Shown here: in pieces, positions 24,264 to 35,891 of the stretch
Position numbering within the stretch: position 1 is the stretch's first letter
Layout: each line of letters starts with the position of its first letter
Origin: Gaeumannomyces sp. JS-464
Taxonomy: Eukaryota > Ascomycota > Sordariomycetes > Magnaporthales > Magnaporthaceae
Reading direction: 5' to 3'
Assembly: GCA_002197995.1 (NCBI GenBank)
Contig: NGZR01000003.1
Coordinates: 2,604,001-2,668,000, forward strand
Length of the DNA stretch: 64,000 nucleotides
Notes under the pieces: generated by a model
The model's database searches: none
What the model saw: only the letters and a program-made list of their open reading frames with translations
Told to the model about the DNA's origin: nothing
Program-made: the position numbers and the translations under genes

Positions 24264-24635
24264 TTACAGGAGCGCCAGCTCAAGGTCACCGTGGATCTTG
24301 GCCTTGAGCGTGATCTCAACCTCGAGGTTCAGGTCGAGGCGCAGGCGCAGCGTGTCGCTCTTGCCGCCGCCGTTGTCGACCGCCTGGCCCGCGACGCCGC
24401 CCAGCGTGTTTGTGACGCCGCCGACAAGGCCGCCGGCCGTCTGGCCCACGCCGCCCACGCCGTCCAGGCCGGCCAGGTCGAGCGGCCCCTGCTGCCTCTT
24501 CTTGCGCTGCATCTGGCGGCGGCGCGGCGGCGGCGAGGGCTGCTCCTCGACCGACTCCTCGGCCTCGGGCTCCGACTCGTACGTCTGCGGCTTACGCCTG
24601 GGCTTCTCCATGGATCCGCTGCGTGGGGAGGACAT
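24264..24635 (-). CDS. Small protein with LDLNLEVEI-type C-terminus (123 aa)
   Basis: The ORF runs from ATG at 24635 to TAA at 24264. The N-terminal half is charged and basic (MSSPRSGSMEKPRRKPQ, RRRQMQRKKRQQG). A Gly-rich middle (GVGGVGQTAGGLVGGVTNTLGG) leads to a conserved tail, LRLDLNLEVEITLKAKIHG, ending DLELALL. The same tail ends the gene at 28271-29046, so the two are paralogues. The stop codon lies inside a perfect donor (CTCCT|GTAAGT), and a pyrimidine-rich acceptor follows (CTATCTGCAG, exon from 24204). Splicing would therefore extend the protein by about 60 residues to a stop at 24015. Family is uncharacterised as far as I know; the tail looks like amphipathic beta strands. Confidence 0.7.
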   Translation of the reverse strand: MSSPRSGSMEKPRRKPQTYESEPEAEESVEEQPSPPPRRRQMQRKKRQQGPLDLAGLDGVGGVGQTAGGLVGGVTNTLGGVAGQAVDNGGGKSDTLRLRLDLNLEVEITLKAKIHGDLELALL

Positions 24636-25627
24636 GGCTTCTTTTTTCGTGGTGGGGGTTTTTTTTTATGTATTAACTGTTGCGGATGTTGGAGAGGTGC
24701 TAATCCGTAGAGGGAAGCAAGCGGCAGAGAGATGAAGGAGGGAGAAGGCCGTCTCCTCGGGGTATCAAGTGGCTACGAGGGTATCGGGGATATAGGGAAG
24801 ATTGATGTGGTGGATGGACATTGGACACTTCTCTCGATCGGACCGATGGTGTGCGAGCCTTTTTCAATACACGCGAGGCCATCTTAGAGCAAGATGCAAA
24901 ACCTGATTCCATATCCGAGACCCCAAGACAGCTACATCCTCAGACGCCTCTTGCAGGTGATGAAATCATAGCCTTCCCCATCATCATCATCTGAACCGCC
25001 GCCGCTGCGTAAAGGAGGGAGATTAGGTGTATGTGCAGTGCCTATGATGTGTGATATGGAAAAGAGCCCCGTCTCGGAATGCGACAGGCAGGGAGTGACC
25101 CCGGTGCCCAGCAAAAAAAAGCGTTTGCTGAAGTGAGGGAGAGAGTGAAGAGGAGAGAATGGGTGTGGGCCATAATAGAAGGGGTGGGAATCTATCAAAG
25201 ACCGACACGGGGGGAGGGGGCGTGGCAGTTGAGGGAAATCTATGGGGTCAAAAGTCCTGGTACAAGCGGCCCGGCGCTGCAGATCGTTAGGACGTGCACA
25301 GGGGCAAGAGGACAGACGAAGGAACAGGCCCGGCAGAAAAAGAAAAGAAAATACAATAAAAACACGCTGCACAAAAGCGTGCAAATGCGTCGTCCCATCC
25401 GCCCCAACCCACCACCTCGATCAATCACTTAAGCGATTCGACGCCCGCAGATTGGACATTGGCAAGGAGGGCCCTGGCCGGACATCCACAGCCTGGAACA
25501 CGCCCGTGCCCCCTCCCCCGCCACCATCCCATCGGGTACCTTTTGCAAAAAGACTTGTTTTTCCTGGAGCCGGTCGATGTTTATCCAACCCTTGCTCGGT
25601 CTGGGCAAGCACGTCGGCTGCCAAAAA
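24636..25627. other. Intergenic
   Basis: About 1 kb upstream of the small gene and downstream of the membrane-protein gene, both on the minus strand. No gene-like feature seen. Confidence 0.45.
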
Positions 25628-26840
25628 TTAGTCCCTCTTGACATAGCGGCTGTCCATGCCCAGCATCATCCGCCGTCGAAGCTGCACCCTCACCCTCCGC
25701 AGCCCGCCGCCCCCCTCCTCCTCCTCCTCCGAGCTATCATCATCATCCTCGCCGTAATCTCCCTCCTGATCGTCGTAGTCCCCATCGCTCTGAGACTCCC
25801 CTCCCTCGTCGCCGCTGTATGACGGACCCTCTCGCTCGGCACACGCCCGATCACCACCATCTCGATGATGTCGATCCCCTTTGCTGCTGCTGCCGCTGCC
25901 GGCCCCAGGCTGCTGCTGCTGCTGCGGCAGGAGGCTGTATCTCAGGAACCATTTCCTGCTTGTGGGGTCCTCCTCGGCCACGAACCCGTCGGCCGACCCG
26001 CGCAACGTCAGGTATGTCTCGTCCTCGCTCCACCACCAAGGCCCGATGACATGGCCCAGAGTGTCCTTGCGCCCGCCGTACCGCAGCGTGGCCGTGTCCT
26101 TGTCGACGTAGATCCAGTTGAGCATGGGAGGGTCGGTCGAGATGGTGCTGACGACGCCCTTGTGCTGCTCCTCGCTCGGGTACGTGAAGTAGTAGCCCGT
26201 GAACTTGTGGCCCTCGACCGGGCTCTCCTGGTGATCTATCCAGAGCTGGAAAAGTTGGAATGAGAGAGACATTAGCTCATGAGACGCCAGAGCCAACGGG
26301 GCTCATGATGATTCGGTTTCATCCAAGTCGTCCCGTGTGGGTGTGTGTGTGTGCTGATACGTCATCGAAATGGCTCTTTCCTAGCACCTGCGCGTGGGCA
26401 TCCTCAACAGACGGCCTCGGAGCACGCAGAAAAAGACAGGCAGGGAAGTAGGTGAGCGGCCGGTGACAAGGGGCCCCCAGTGGTGGGACGAGCTAGCCAT
26501 GCAAGCCACCTCATATGGACTGCCCGCATAACCTGCACAAGTCCCCAAACAAACTGCCGCGAGTGATCCAACGGAAAAGAAGGTGTAAAAGAAAAAAAAA
26601 GAAAGCAAAGTAACAAAAGAAATGGGCAGGTGAGCTCAGCTCGTCTCAGCCAACCTTGTTGTCCTTCAACACAATCATGGCTTCCATAGGAGGGCGTCCA
26701 CCCAGTGACAGCTTCGCCGTGAGGTGGAACTTTGCCTGCTCCTTCTGGGCGGCGTTCTGCTTCTTCTGCGCGCTGATGGCCTGGCCCACTCCTATCGTCG
26801 TGGGGATCGCCCCGATGGCGAGGAGCCCGATGGCGAACAT
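25628..26840 (-). CDS. Conserved fungal single-pass membrane protein, uncharacterised (about 267 aa)
   Basis: Exon 1 (26840-26655) encodes MFAIGLLAIGAIPTTIGVGQ, a membrane segment or signal anchor, then AISAQKKQNAAQKEQ and a start of globular domain. The 409-nt intron (donor GTTGGC, acceptor TTTTCCAG) joins KDNK to LWIDHQESPVEG. Exon 2 (26245-25628) continues with GHKFTGYYFTYPSEEQHKG, a DPPMLNWIYVDKDT block, GHVIGPWWWSEDETYLTL, a poly-Gln patch, a strongly acidic stretch (DDDDSSEEEEEGG) and the basic end LRRRMMLGMDSRYVKRD. The block order matches a family common in filamentous ascomycetes with no known function. The frame is open about 30 codons upstream of 26840, so an extra 5' exon is possible. 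The intron contains a (GT)n run near 26338. Confidence 0.75.
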
Positions 26841-28270
26841 GCTTCTCGTGCTGCTGCTGCTGGTGCCTCCGCCGGTCGTGTCTGGTGTAGTGGCGACGGG
26901 GTCCTGCGACGGTCTGACGGCATTCGTTGAGAGGATCTCTTATCTCGAAAAAGCCTCCAAGGCGAGCGAGAATACGAGTCTGACGAGGACGAGGCGGCGG
27001 GCGTGACGCCGCCCGTTGGAGGAGCCAAGCGGCAGAAACCGGTTTGTCGCGACAATCTCCTATCGTCGACACTCTCTCAGCTCTCTTGGCCTCTTGTGTT
27101 GCCTTTGCTTTTGCGTCAGTTAAGGCTCTCTCGCTCTCTCACCCTATTTCGCGCCTATTCACCATCGGCGGGTGTTGTAGCACAAAGCGGAGCCGGATTC
27201 GCTGTTCTTGCCATTATATGCCGACCTATTACACCTCCCACCCCACCGCCTTTGGGCCTCTCGCAACGCTCGCCGGTCGCTCCTTGGCCTTTGGGACTGG
27301 GTGATCCCGAGCTGATGGCCCGTTCAAGTCAAGCTATGGGTGCACGCCCCCTCCGTTTCCAAGATGGGGAGTCATCTCGTGAAAACCGAAATGGCACAAG
27401 AGGGGGGTGTGTGAGGAAGTCCTCGCCCGTATGTAACTGTACCTCTCAGTGTCTCGTCTGCGCCTGCAAGTTATGCAGGCCTTGCAGAATTTCCCACTTT
27501 TCGAACCATGGTTAGCAAGTGCGTCACCCCAAAGGCCCAGACTGTCGACCACCACCCACTTACCGTCCCATCCATTTCATAGATCTGTGAAAGGGATCTT
27601 TCCCTCCATTCTCCCATCCACCTCACCGACGTCACTGTTTCATCCAAAGCGACCGTTTCTTCCATTCGGCCACGTTCCTTCGTTTCCCTCTCACCAGCCA
27701 CACCCATCTGCCACCCCTTTTCCCTTCCGCTTCCCCCGTCTCCTTTCCACCCCTGACCCCCATCACGGCTCCCCCCGGACCCAAAGGCTATTGCTGTCAT
27801 GCTGCCAGCAAACCTGATGCAGTCACCCACACCATAACGTCAAGTGACGACATCGCCTGTGGCTTCCGGATTCCCACCGACCGATGCGCAGAGCGGAAGA
27901 GGCTAGGGCTGAAAAAAAGCATGTTTCCGACAAAAGACATTGCGTAGTAGAGGTCATGCCTGCGGTGCCGCAGGGTCCAGGCTCCAAGCCTGCTTGAGAA
28001 CCAAGTGTCGACCCTTCGCGCATGTCTTGTGTGTGATTTATACACCATCGTCTTGTTCCCCTGATTTCTCAGTGTGATGTGGTCCTCTGATCTCCATAGC
28101 CTTCGTCTTCGCTCTGCACTGCACTTCCAGTAGCAGACCTCCTCCTTCTTCTCCTTCAACTTCGAACAACTTATCCATACTCTCCAACCAAAGCCACCTT
28201 AGTAGCGCTAGCTACCTGGTATCTACCATTTCCACACATAATCGTAATATTCGCTTGAATCCTCGCCAGG
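26841..28270. other. Divergent intergenic region
   Basis: Shared upstream region between the minus-strand membrane-protein gene and the plus-strand small gene at 28271. Pyrimidine-rich blocks occur at 27560-27770. No other gene supported. Confidence 0.45.
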
Positions 28271-29046
28271 ATGTCGTCGGTATGTGTGTCTTGAGGCGAG
28301 GCCCCTGCGCAGCAACTAGCAGCGATTAACAGCCACAACAGCCACAGGATAACAGCAACTTCAACGAGGGGCAAGGGAAGCCTGACGAGAAGAAGCCCGA
28401 GCAGGCCGGCGCGGATAAGCCCACCGGCACTAAGGTGGATGAGAAGGCCGAGCAGGTACCATCGGAACAGAAGGGCAAGAAGGCCGACGTGAAGGACGAG
28501 GAAGAAGAAGCGGCCCAGCCAGAGTCTCGCTCCAGGAAGGAGACGGAGGAGGAGGAGTACGACGACGAAGAGGCCGAGGATGGAGAAGAGTATGAAGACG
28601 AGGAACAAGAAGAAGGAGAGTACGAGCCTGAGCTCGAGTACGAGGACGAGGAGGAGGAGCCCGAGGACAGGCGGTCGGCACCATCCGTGTCGCAGCCTGC
28701 CACGCCCGGCGAAGAGGATGCGCAGCCTTGGCAGCAGTCGCAGCAGCGGCAGCAGGGCAGCCGCGACAAGAAGAAGCAGCTGCAGAAGGCCAAGGTCGAG
28801 GAGCCGCCGCGGCGCCGGCAAAAGTCGAGCAACAAGAGCTACAGCCGGGCCGAGATGGAGGAGGAGATGCGCCGGCAGCAGCAGCAGTGGCAGATGCAGA
28901 TGATGCAGCAGCAGCAGCAACAGCAGCATGTCCAGAAGGACGAGGGCGGCAAGAACCCGCTGAAGCTGCACCTCGATCTGAACCTCGAGGTCGAGATCGA
29001 GCTCAAGGCCCGCATCCACGGTGACCTGACCCTCGCCCTCCTGTGA
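28271..29046 (+). CDS. Acidic, Gln-rich protein with LDLNLEVEI-type C-terminus (about 235 aa)
   Basis: Exon 1 is only ATGTCGTCG (28271-28279), followed by a 68-nt intron (GTATGT...CACAG) and exon 2 from 28348 (DNSNFNEGQGKPDEKKPEQ). The middle is extremely acidic (28545-28670, mostly E/D/Y). It is followed by a Gln-rich, possibly coiled region (RAEMEEEMRRQQQQWQMQMM), and then the tail LHLDLNLEVEIELKARIHG, DLTLALL. That tail is shared with the gene at 24264-24635, which also begins MSS. The stop TGA at 29044 lies in a donor (CTCCT|GTGAGT). Splicing to the acceptor at 29110 would change the end to LLEQ-stop (29118-29120). Function unknown. Confidence 0.72.
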
Positions 29047-31835
29047 GTAACCCCTTATCTCTCCTTCCGACCTGTCTTCTTGGGTGACATCGGCTGATGG
29101 CTGACTGCAGGGAGCAGTGATGGCATGTGAGCTGCCAACCACCAACAACCAACCACCAATTAATGCAGTCCCAGTCTCGGTGGTTTTCTCGTCTTTTCGA
29201 TACGTTCGTCTTCACTTTTGTCCTTAATTTCCTTCGGATTCCTTGTGTACAACAATCACTTGTCGTCTTGTTTGGTGTCGTCGGTCGGGGAACTGGTGAT
29301 ACCAAAAGCCAACAGAACGGGATGCGAACTTAATCGGCTTCATGTACTCGCTGCTTTGTCGGAAAGGCATGGTTCTTGATTCGTTCTCGACTGTTGGTAG
29401 TTAATGTCCCATCATGTCGATATGTTTAGCCAGCGACAATACTCGTTCCTGGGTGGGCAGTTTGATCTCTTCGTCTCCTGTATTGTAGCCACACATCATC
29501 GCCTTGCCACCACAAGTTTAGATCAATCTTTCATGATTTGGAAAAAAAAAGCCGCTTCTTAAACCCAGGTTCCCCAGCCGTTGAACCTTGCGGGTTTTCT
29601 TTGTCGAAGGCATCTTGTTCCTCGCTGGTGTTAGACTTGTCGTCACGTGAGCAACCAACCTAAGGCAGGTCGCCGGATGACGATGCATCGGGCATGCAGG
29701 TCCCGCACCTATCACGCACTAGCTCATCGGGGCTGGAACCGACATCCGATTCACCGAGAAGCAAAACGTGGCGCCATGCCGACCGAGGTGTGTTGACTTA
29801 TCCATGTTGTTGCCCACAGGCCCAAAGCGACGGCTAGTCGCCCTCGTCGCCATGTTGAGATATCGGATTTGCTGCTGACCCCAGCCTTGTTTGCGCAGGA
29901 ACTCGCTGTGCTATTGAAAGTAGCCCGCCTCCATCGCCTGGTATCTCAACGCTAAGTATTAGGGAGGGATCGATACCGAGATCACCGGCGTAATCAACGA
30001 CGCTGCAGAGCACCATGCCACGCGAAATCCGCATGTCCCAGCATGACCCGAATAGCACCGGTCGGGCCTCAGAAGTTGACAAGTAGTCGAAGATAGACCG
30101 AGAATGCAGTCTGGCATGTCGATCGGCGGTTAGACCAAAGCGCGAGCAGGTGTCGACATGGCGTTGTCGCTCGTCCAATACCCCCGACGGTGCGGGCCGC
30201 CTCAGTTGCTGCCACATAGCCCGGGCCCAGGGCGGGGCGGTCGGTTCGTCGTTGCCGTACCGATATCGAGAGGGCTACGCGGACTGGCGGCATGAAGGGT
30301 GCGGCCTGTCTCAGTAGGTGCTGGTCCTGGACTCCCCTCCGACCCCTTTCTCGACTCGCCGATGGAAACCCGTTGCTGACACCCTCCTCTTGATCTTTGA
30401 TGAGAGCTGAAAGCTGTAATCGCTGATAGTGATGATCCGCCCACTTTATCTTCAGGTCCACTCTGACAAGTCGCACAGGTACCGTGATAGGTGCCCAGCG
30501 GAGGCTCTGATAATACTTTGGTCGTCGTGGCATGGCTTATACCTTGGTCGGCGACGGTCCCCTCGTGGCCCCCTCTTTCAAAAACGAAGCAAACGAGGGA
30601 TTAAAGACACATGCGGGAATGCGCTGACGGCGCTCGCCGTTATAAAAGAAGGCGACGACACCGGCAAACTCTTGGCCTTTGGGATTCCTGATGCAAGGGG
30701 TCCGCCTTGTATTTTGCCCCTCCAAAAGCTGGGAATACCGCACGGGAACCCAAGATGGCATCCTTGGCCCATCCTTTGCCTAATCGCAGCCGCCGGCGGC
30801 GAGCCCACGGCAGGACCCTGATGGACCCTGGTGCGCAACTCTCTGGGGCATTTCCCGGTTTTTTCAGCCAGGTCCGAGGTGAGCAGGGCGGTCGGAATAC
30901 CAATTGCAGGCCGCCCGCCGGGTGAGAAAACTGACTCGCGCATGGCGGGTGACGGATCGGGTGACCGCAAACTCGGAACTGCCACGATCGATTGCTGTGC
31001 CGCTGCGAATCTTGGCTCTACGAAGATTGGTCCCAGGTGAGAGGCAGTCGGTGTCACTGTCAGCAGTGGCGCCGGGAAACCTACGATGCGTTACGCCGAA
31101 AACAATGTTTAGTGCATCAATGTTTTAGAGGTCAGGGAGTCTGCCAGCCCAAAGGGAGACCAGCCGTTAAAAGTGAAGCGGCCGGCACCATCGTTGTCAT
31201 AGTATGGTGTTGCGGAAATGGCGACCTGAACATGAAGCCGTTTTCAAGTCGCCATCGCCACCAAGGACGAAGGGATCGTCGATCAGTAGGCCACACGCAA
31301 TAAGGGTCTTTCCCTGGTCCCTTATGGAGTTGCCTATTGCCCGCCGGCCTGAAGGCATTTCAAGGCTCGGCGGCGCGAATCAGGCACGGCACGCAGAAAG
31401 AAAAACCTGGCCGCCGCCCCACCTCGCGCACAACATTGTCCAATCATTTCGCCGCCGTTCCGACGCCCTTTGTGCTCCGATATCGCCATTCGCTATGTGT
31501 TCAGCGCAGGCAGTGCTCCGTGCACAACAATTCAACCCCACATTTGCCTTTTTGAGATGCCAAATTTTTGACAGTCGCTGCACGCACCGGCATTGATCCC
31601 CAGATTTTCAAGCTGTAAATCCGTGCCTCGCTGGTTGCCACCCCAGTCCTGTCGGAGTCATCGCACGAAAGGGAGTCGATCGGATCCAAGCCTCGTCGAC
31701 TGCGGCGACTGCCTGTCTCTCTCCCTTCTCCTGCTCTCTTCAGTTTCTCTCGTGTTTTTCTGTTTTACTTTTTCCTTCTTGGCTGTTCATAGTTCCCGCT
31801 TTCCACAAACTCTCCACTCAGCCTCCTCCTCCGAC
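29047..31835. other. Intergenic, no gene recognised
   Basis: About 2.8 kb. ORFs at 29834-30533 and 30578-31057 (minus) were read and show no family feature. The last 150 bases before ILV2 are CT-rich, as is common for strongly expressed fungal genes. Confidence 0.4.
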
Positions 31836-34323
31836 ATGCTCCGTTCCGCCGGTGGCCAGACTTGCAAGGCGCTGAGGGCGGTGACTCAATCGCCATCATG
31901 CCGCCCTCGCGCCCTCACCAGCGCTCCCACCTCTTTGAAGACCGTCGCGGCTGTCAGCAGGGCCGCTGGCATCAGGAATCAGTCAACATCGGCCGTCGCT
32001 GAGAACGCGACTGTGTAAGTCGACCCCTGGCGGCGCCCCTCGTCCCTCCCCACCACCGAGTGTCCCAAGCGTCACGGCCGCCCAGTTCTTCACAGCCTTG
32101 GGAGAAGCGATGCTAACATACCAATTGCCCTCAGGAGCCCTCGCGCGAAGCCTAGCCCCAGCTTCAATGCCGAAACCAAGACACGCGACCATGTCCAGCC
32201 GCTGGTTAACCCCCGCGAGAGCGACATGGACGAATCGTATGTTTCCGCCTCGACCCCCGACCAACCTACCCGTCCCAACCCGACGCCGCCAAGCTACACC
32301 TTTGCCGCTACACAGGCTCGTGTACTGACAATGCCCCAACTCAATCAAGATTTATTGGCAAAACCGGCGGCGAGATCTTCCACGAGATGATGCTGAGGCA
32401 GAACGTAAAGCACATCTGTAAGTCCCGATCCCCAAAGTTCGGCACGCGGCACAACCTCCGCGCCTACCGGGCCGCTTTCTAATATGTGAGTCACAGTCGG
32501 CTATCCCGGCGGCGCTATCCTACCCGTGTACGACGCAATTTACAACTCCCCGCATATCGACTTCGTCCTCCCCAAACATGAGCAGGGCGCTGGCCACATG
32601 GCTGAGGGTTACGCCCGCGCGTCGGGAAAGCCCGGCGTCGTGCTCGTCACCTCGGGCCCCGGCGCCACCAATGTCGTCACCCCCATGGCCGACGCCCTGG
32701 CTGATGGCATCCCCATGGTTGTCTTCACCGGCCAGGTTGTTACCAGCGCCATCGGCAGTGATGCCTTCCAGGAGGCTGATGTCATTGGAATCTCCCGATC
32801 CTGCACCAAGTGGAATGTTATGATCAAGAGCGTGGGCGAGATCCCCCGCAGGATCAACGAGGCTTTCGAGATTGCCACCAGCGGCCGCCCCGGCCCCGTC
32901 CTCGTTGATCTTCCCAAGGACATCACTGCCGGTGTCCTGAGGCGGGCCATCCCGATTGAGCCATCTATCCCGTCCATGCCCAGCGCCGCCTCTCGCGCCG
33001 TTCAGGAGCTTTCGAGGCAGCAGCTCGAGAATCAATCAACCCGCGTTGCCGACCTGATCAACATTGCCAAGAAGCCCATCATCTACGCCGGCCAGGGTAT
33101 CATCTGCGCCGAGCATGGCGTCGAGCTTCTCAAGGCACTGGCTGACAAGGCCTCCATCCCCGTGACCACGACTCTGCACGGCCTGGGCGCCTTCGACGAG
33201 CTGGACGAGAAGTCGCTGCACATGCTGGGCATGCACGGCTCGGCCTACGCCAACATGTCCATGCAGGAGGCGGACCTCATCATTGCCCTCGGCGGTCGCT
33301 TCGACGACCGTGTCACCCTCAGCATTCCCAAGTTTGCCCCCGCCGCCAGGGCCGCCGCCAAGGAGGGCCGCGGCGGAATCGTGCACTTCGAAATCCTGCC
33401 TAAGAACATTAACAAGGTCATCCAGGCTACCGAGGCCATTGAGGGCGACGTGGGAGCCAACCTCAAGCTACTCCTGCCCAAGGTTCAGCAAAAGTCGATG
33501 GCGGACCGTAGTGAGTGGTTTGGCCAGATCAAGAGCTGGAAGGAGAAGTGGCCCTTCTCCAACTACGAGAAGGCAGAGCGCACTGGCCTGATCAAGCCCC
33601 AGACTTTGATCGAGGAGCTCAGCAACCTGACTGCGACCGCAAGGACAAGACCATCATCACAACTGGCGTCGGCCAACATCAGATGTGGGCGGCACAGCAC
33701 TTCAGGTGGCGCTACCCACGGACTATGATCAGCTCGGGCGGCCTGGGCACCATGGGCTACGGCCTCCCAGCGGCCATCGGCGCCAAGGTGGCGAAGCCTG
33801 AAGCTCTTGTCATTGACATTGACGGTGATGCCTCCTTCAACATGACCCTGACGGAGCTCTCGACGGCTGCGCAGTTCAACATCGGCGTCAGGTCATTGTG
33901 CTCAACAACGAAGAGCAAGGCATGGTGACGCAATGGCAGAACCTGTTTTACGAGGACCGCTACTCACCACTCACTCACGCGGAATCCCGATTTTATGAAG
34001 CTCGCCGACGCCATGGACGTACAGCACAGACGCGTCTCGAAGCCCGATGAGGTCGTGGACGCGCTGAAGTGGCTCATCGAGAGCGACGGCCCCGCCCTGC
34101 TCGAGGTCGTCACCGATAAGAAGGTGCCTGTTCTCCCATGGTACCGACTGGTCACGGACTGCACGAGTTCATCACCTTCGATGCCGGTAAGTCTTGTCGA
34201 GCGGCCTGCTCTAGATATCCTTTTTTTTTCTGTTAGTTCAACAAGGCTAATTTCTCTACTATAGACAAGGAAAAGCAAAGGAGAGAGCTTATGCGCGCCA
34301 GGACGAATGGCCTTCACGGTTAA
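31836..34323 (+). CDS. ILV2: Acetolactate synthase catalytic subunit (four indels in the sequence)
   Basis: Thiamine-diphosphate enzyme making acetolactate and acetohydroxybutyrate, first common step of Val/Ile/Leu synthesis, in mitochondria. Exons: 31836-32014, 32135-32236, 32350-32417, 32497-34186 and 34265-34323. N-terminal presequence; catalytic Glu in [22 protein letters not shown]/central block [18 protein letters not shown]; ThDP-Mg motif [16 protein letters not shown]; and [12 protein letters not shown]. The frame changes at about 33635 (LSNLTA to [16 protein letters not shown]), 33890 (FNIGV to VIVLNNEE), 33965-33982 (EDRYS to [11 protein letters not shown]) and 34137 (KVPVLP to [11 protein letters not shown]). 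Three fit loss of one base, one fits a gain; corrected length is about 699 aa. All functional motifs are intact and the gene is needed for amino-acid prototrophy, so I read the indels as probable sequence errors. Confidence 0.92.
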
Positions 34324-35246
34324 TCTCCCGACCACCCCCCATACCCCCACATACGATACCCAAATCGACCGTTTGAAGCCGCCTATATCACACAAGCAAA
34401 GCATTCACAGTCCACCCACCCCTGTTTACAGCTCATTCTGTCGCATTTTTGGTTCTGGCATCCTCCTTTGAGAGAAAACCAGGCCAAACCCTCGAGAACA
34501 CATGGTTGGAGAAAAAACAAAAGTCATTGCCTGCTCATAATATCATGTTATCTGGGATCAAAAGCTTTGTTTACCATCTTTGCCAGGAATTTATTTGGAA
34601 GGGAGAGCGATTCACGCGGGACAAAAAAAAACCAAAATTCAGAATATGCAGCGGTCGGCAACCGACAGCCGCCACATGCTGCGCATACTTATTCCCACTG
34701 CCTTGAGATTCTTGCAGCGTTTCTTCAGTGCCTGCCATTGTCTGCTCTAACTTGCGTATCGGTGTTTACAAGTCCCCGACATACGTTGCTAGGTGAGATC
34801 CTATTAGATCTCTGACAAGCCATGTCAGGTAAGGGTGAAGTGATGATAACGTATGCTTTATCAAGGAGTCAGTTGTCTCTGAGCCTTGTAGCTTAGGTTT
34901 ATTCAGAGACCGCTGCGCGTCCTTTATAGTACTACATATAATCTTGGGAGCCGATACTGCTAAAGGTGCGCCCGGCTCAGAGTTTTGCGGCCTGCTGTGA
35001 TGTTGGTCTACTCTTTCAGACCCAGCCTTTCCGTCTCTTACAATTGTTCACCCACCACGTAATCCTCAACATGAAACGAACGAATCTGATCCTTCTCCTT
35101 GTCTCCTCAAGCCAAATCCTAATGAGAATGACAAAACACAAAAGAGAAAACATGTCGGAGACGCAGGTGGGTATCAAGATAACTGGCACGCAAAATACAC
35201 TCCAGGCGCCGCAGTACGCCCAGCCATCAGCGCAAACCGAGCCCCC
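34324..35246. other. Intergenic (3' flank of ILV2)
   Basis: AT-richer than the surrounding genes. No gene-like ORF. It holds the 3' UTRs of two convergent genes. Confidence 0.5.
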
Positions 35247-35891
35247 TCAGTCCTCCCAGCCGCAGTCAATCATGCTGCTCAGCGCCCAGTGCTCCATCTC
35301 GCGCTCCTGCGCCGCCTCCCAGTCGCGCCTCGCCTTCTCATCGGGCTCGACGTCGTAGTAACCACCACCGCCGCCGCCACCACCCGCGGACGGCTTCTCG
35401 GGCGTGGGGGCGGCTGCGGTGGGTCGCGTCAGGGGCTGCACGTCGCAGTAGCGCGTCCACACGGCCTTTCCGTTCTTGGCGGCCTGGCGTCTGTGCCGCC
35501 TGTCCTCGTCGTCGCCGTCGTCATCCGGGTCAGACGGCCCTTCGTCCGGATCCACCATCGTGGAGCCGTCCATGTCCACGTCCGGGCTCGAGCTGGTCGT
35601 GGAGGACGGCCCCTCGCCGCTGCTGCCGCGGCGAGTGGGGGGCGGGGTCCCGGTGGCGGTGGTGTGTGCTGGTGACTCGCGAGCGGATAGCAGTCGCTCT
35701 CCAACGTGGTCGGGAGATACATCAGGGGATCCAGGGGACGACCGGGTCTCCTCTCCGCAGGTATCCGTGGCAACTCTCAGATCCGAGCCTGTTATGGATG
35801 CCGAGGTCTTGACGCTCGGATCTTGGGGCGTCGATGGCGCCGAGGTATCACCTGGCGAGGCAGGTCCGTGGTGCTGGGGTGGAAGAGCCAT
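35247..35891 (-). CDS. Hypothetical Pro/Ser/Asp-rich protein (214 aa)
   Basis: Intact single-exon ORF on the minus strand, 3' end facing ILV2. The N-terminal two thirds are low-complexity (Pro, Ser, Thr, then Asp-rich DPDEGPSDPDDDGDDEDRRH). They are followed by AVWTRYCDVQPLTRPTAAA, a Gly run and a charged end (WEAAQEREMEHWALSSMID). No signal peptide or membrane segment. The motifs WTRYCDVQ and the C-terminal helix look like real protein sequence, but I do not recognise the family. It could be a disordered nuclear or cytosolic protein. Confidence 0.55.
   Translation of the reverse strand: MALPPQHHGPASPGDTSAPSTPQDPSVKTSASITGSDLRVATDTCGEETRSSPGSPDVSPDHVGERLLSARESPAHTTATGTPPPTRRGSSGEGPSSTTSSSPDVDMDGSTMVDPDEGPSDPDDDGDDEDRRHRRQAAKNGKAVWTRYCDVQPLTRPTAAAPTPEKPSAGGGGGGGGYYDVEPDEKARRDWEAAQEREMEHWALSSMIDCGWED

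Noticed and set aside
28171..29148. 325-codon minus-strand ORF rich in Leu and Val
   Set aside because: It is the shadow of the acidic/Gln-rich plus-strand gene; poly-Leu arises from the CAG and GAG repeats.
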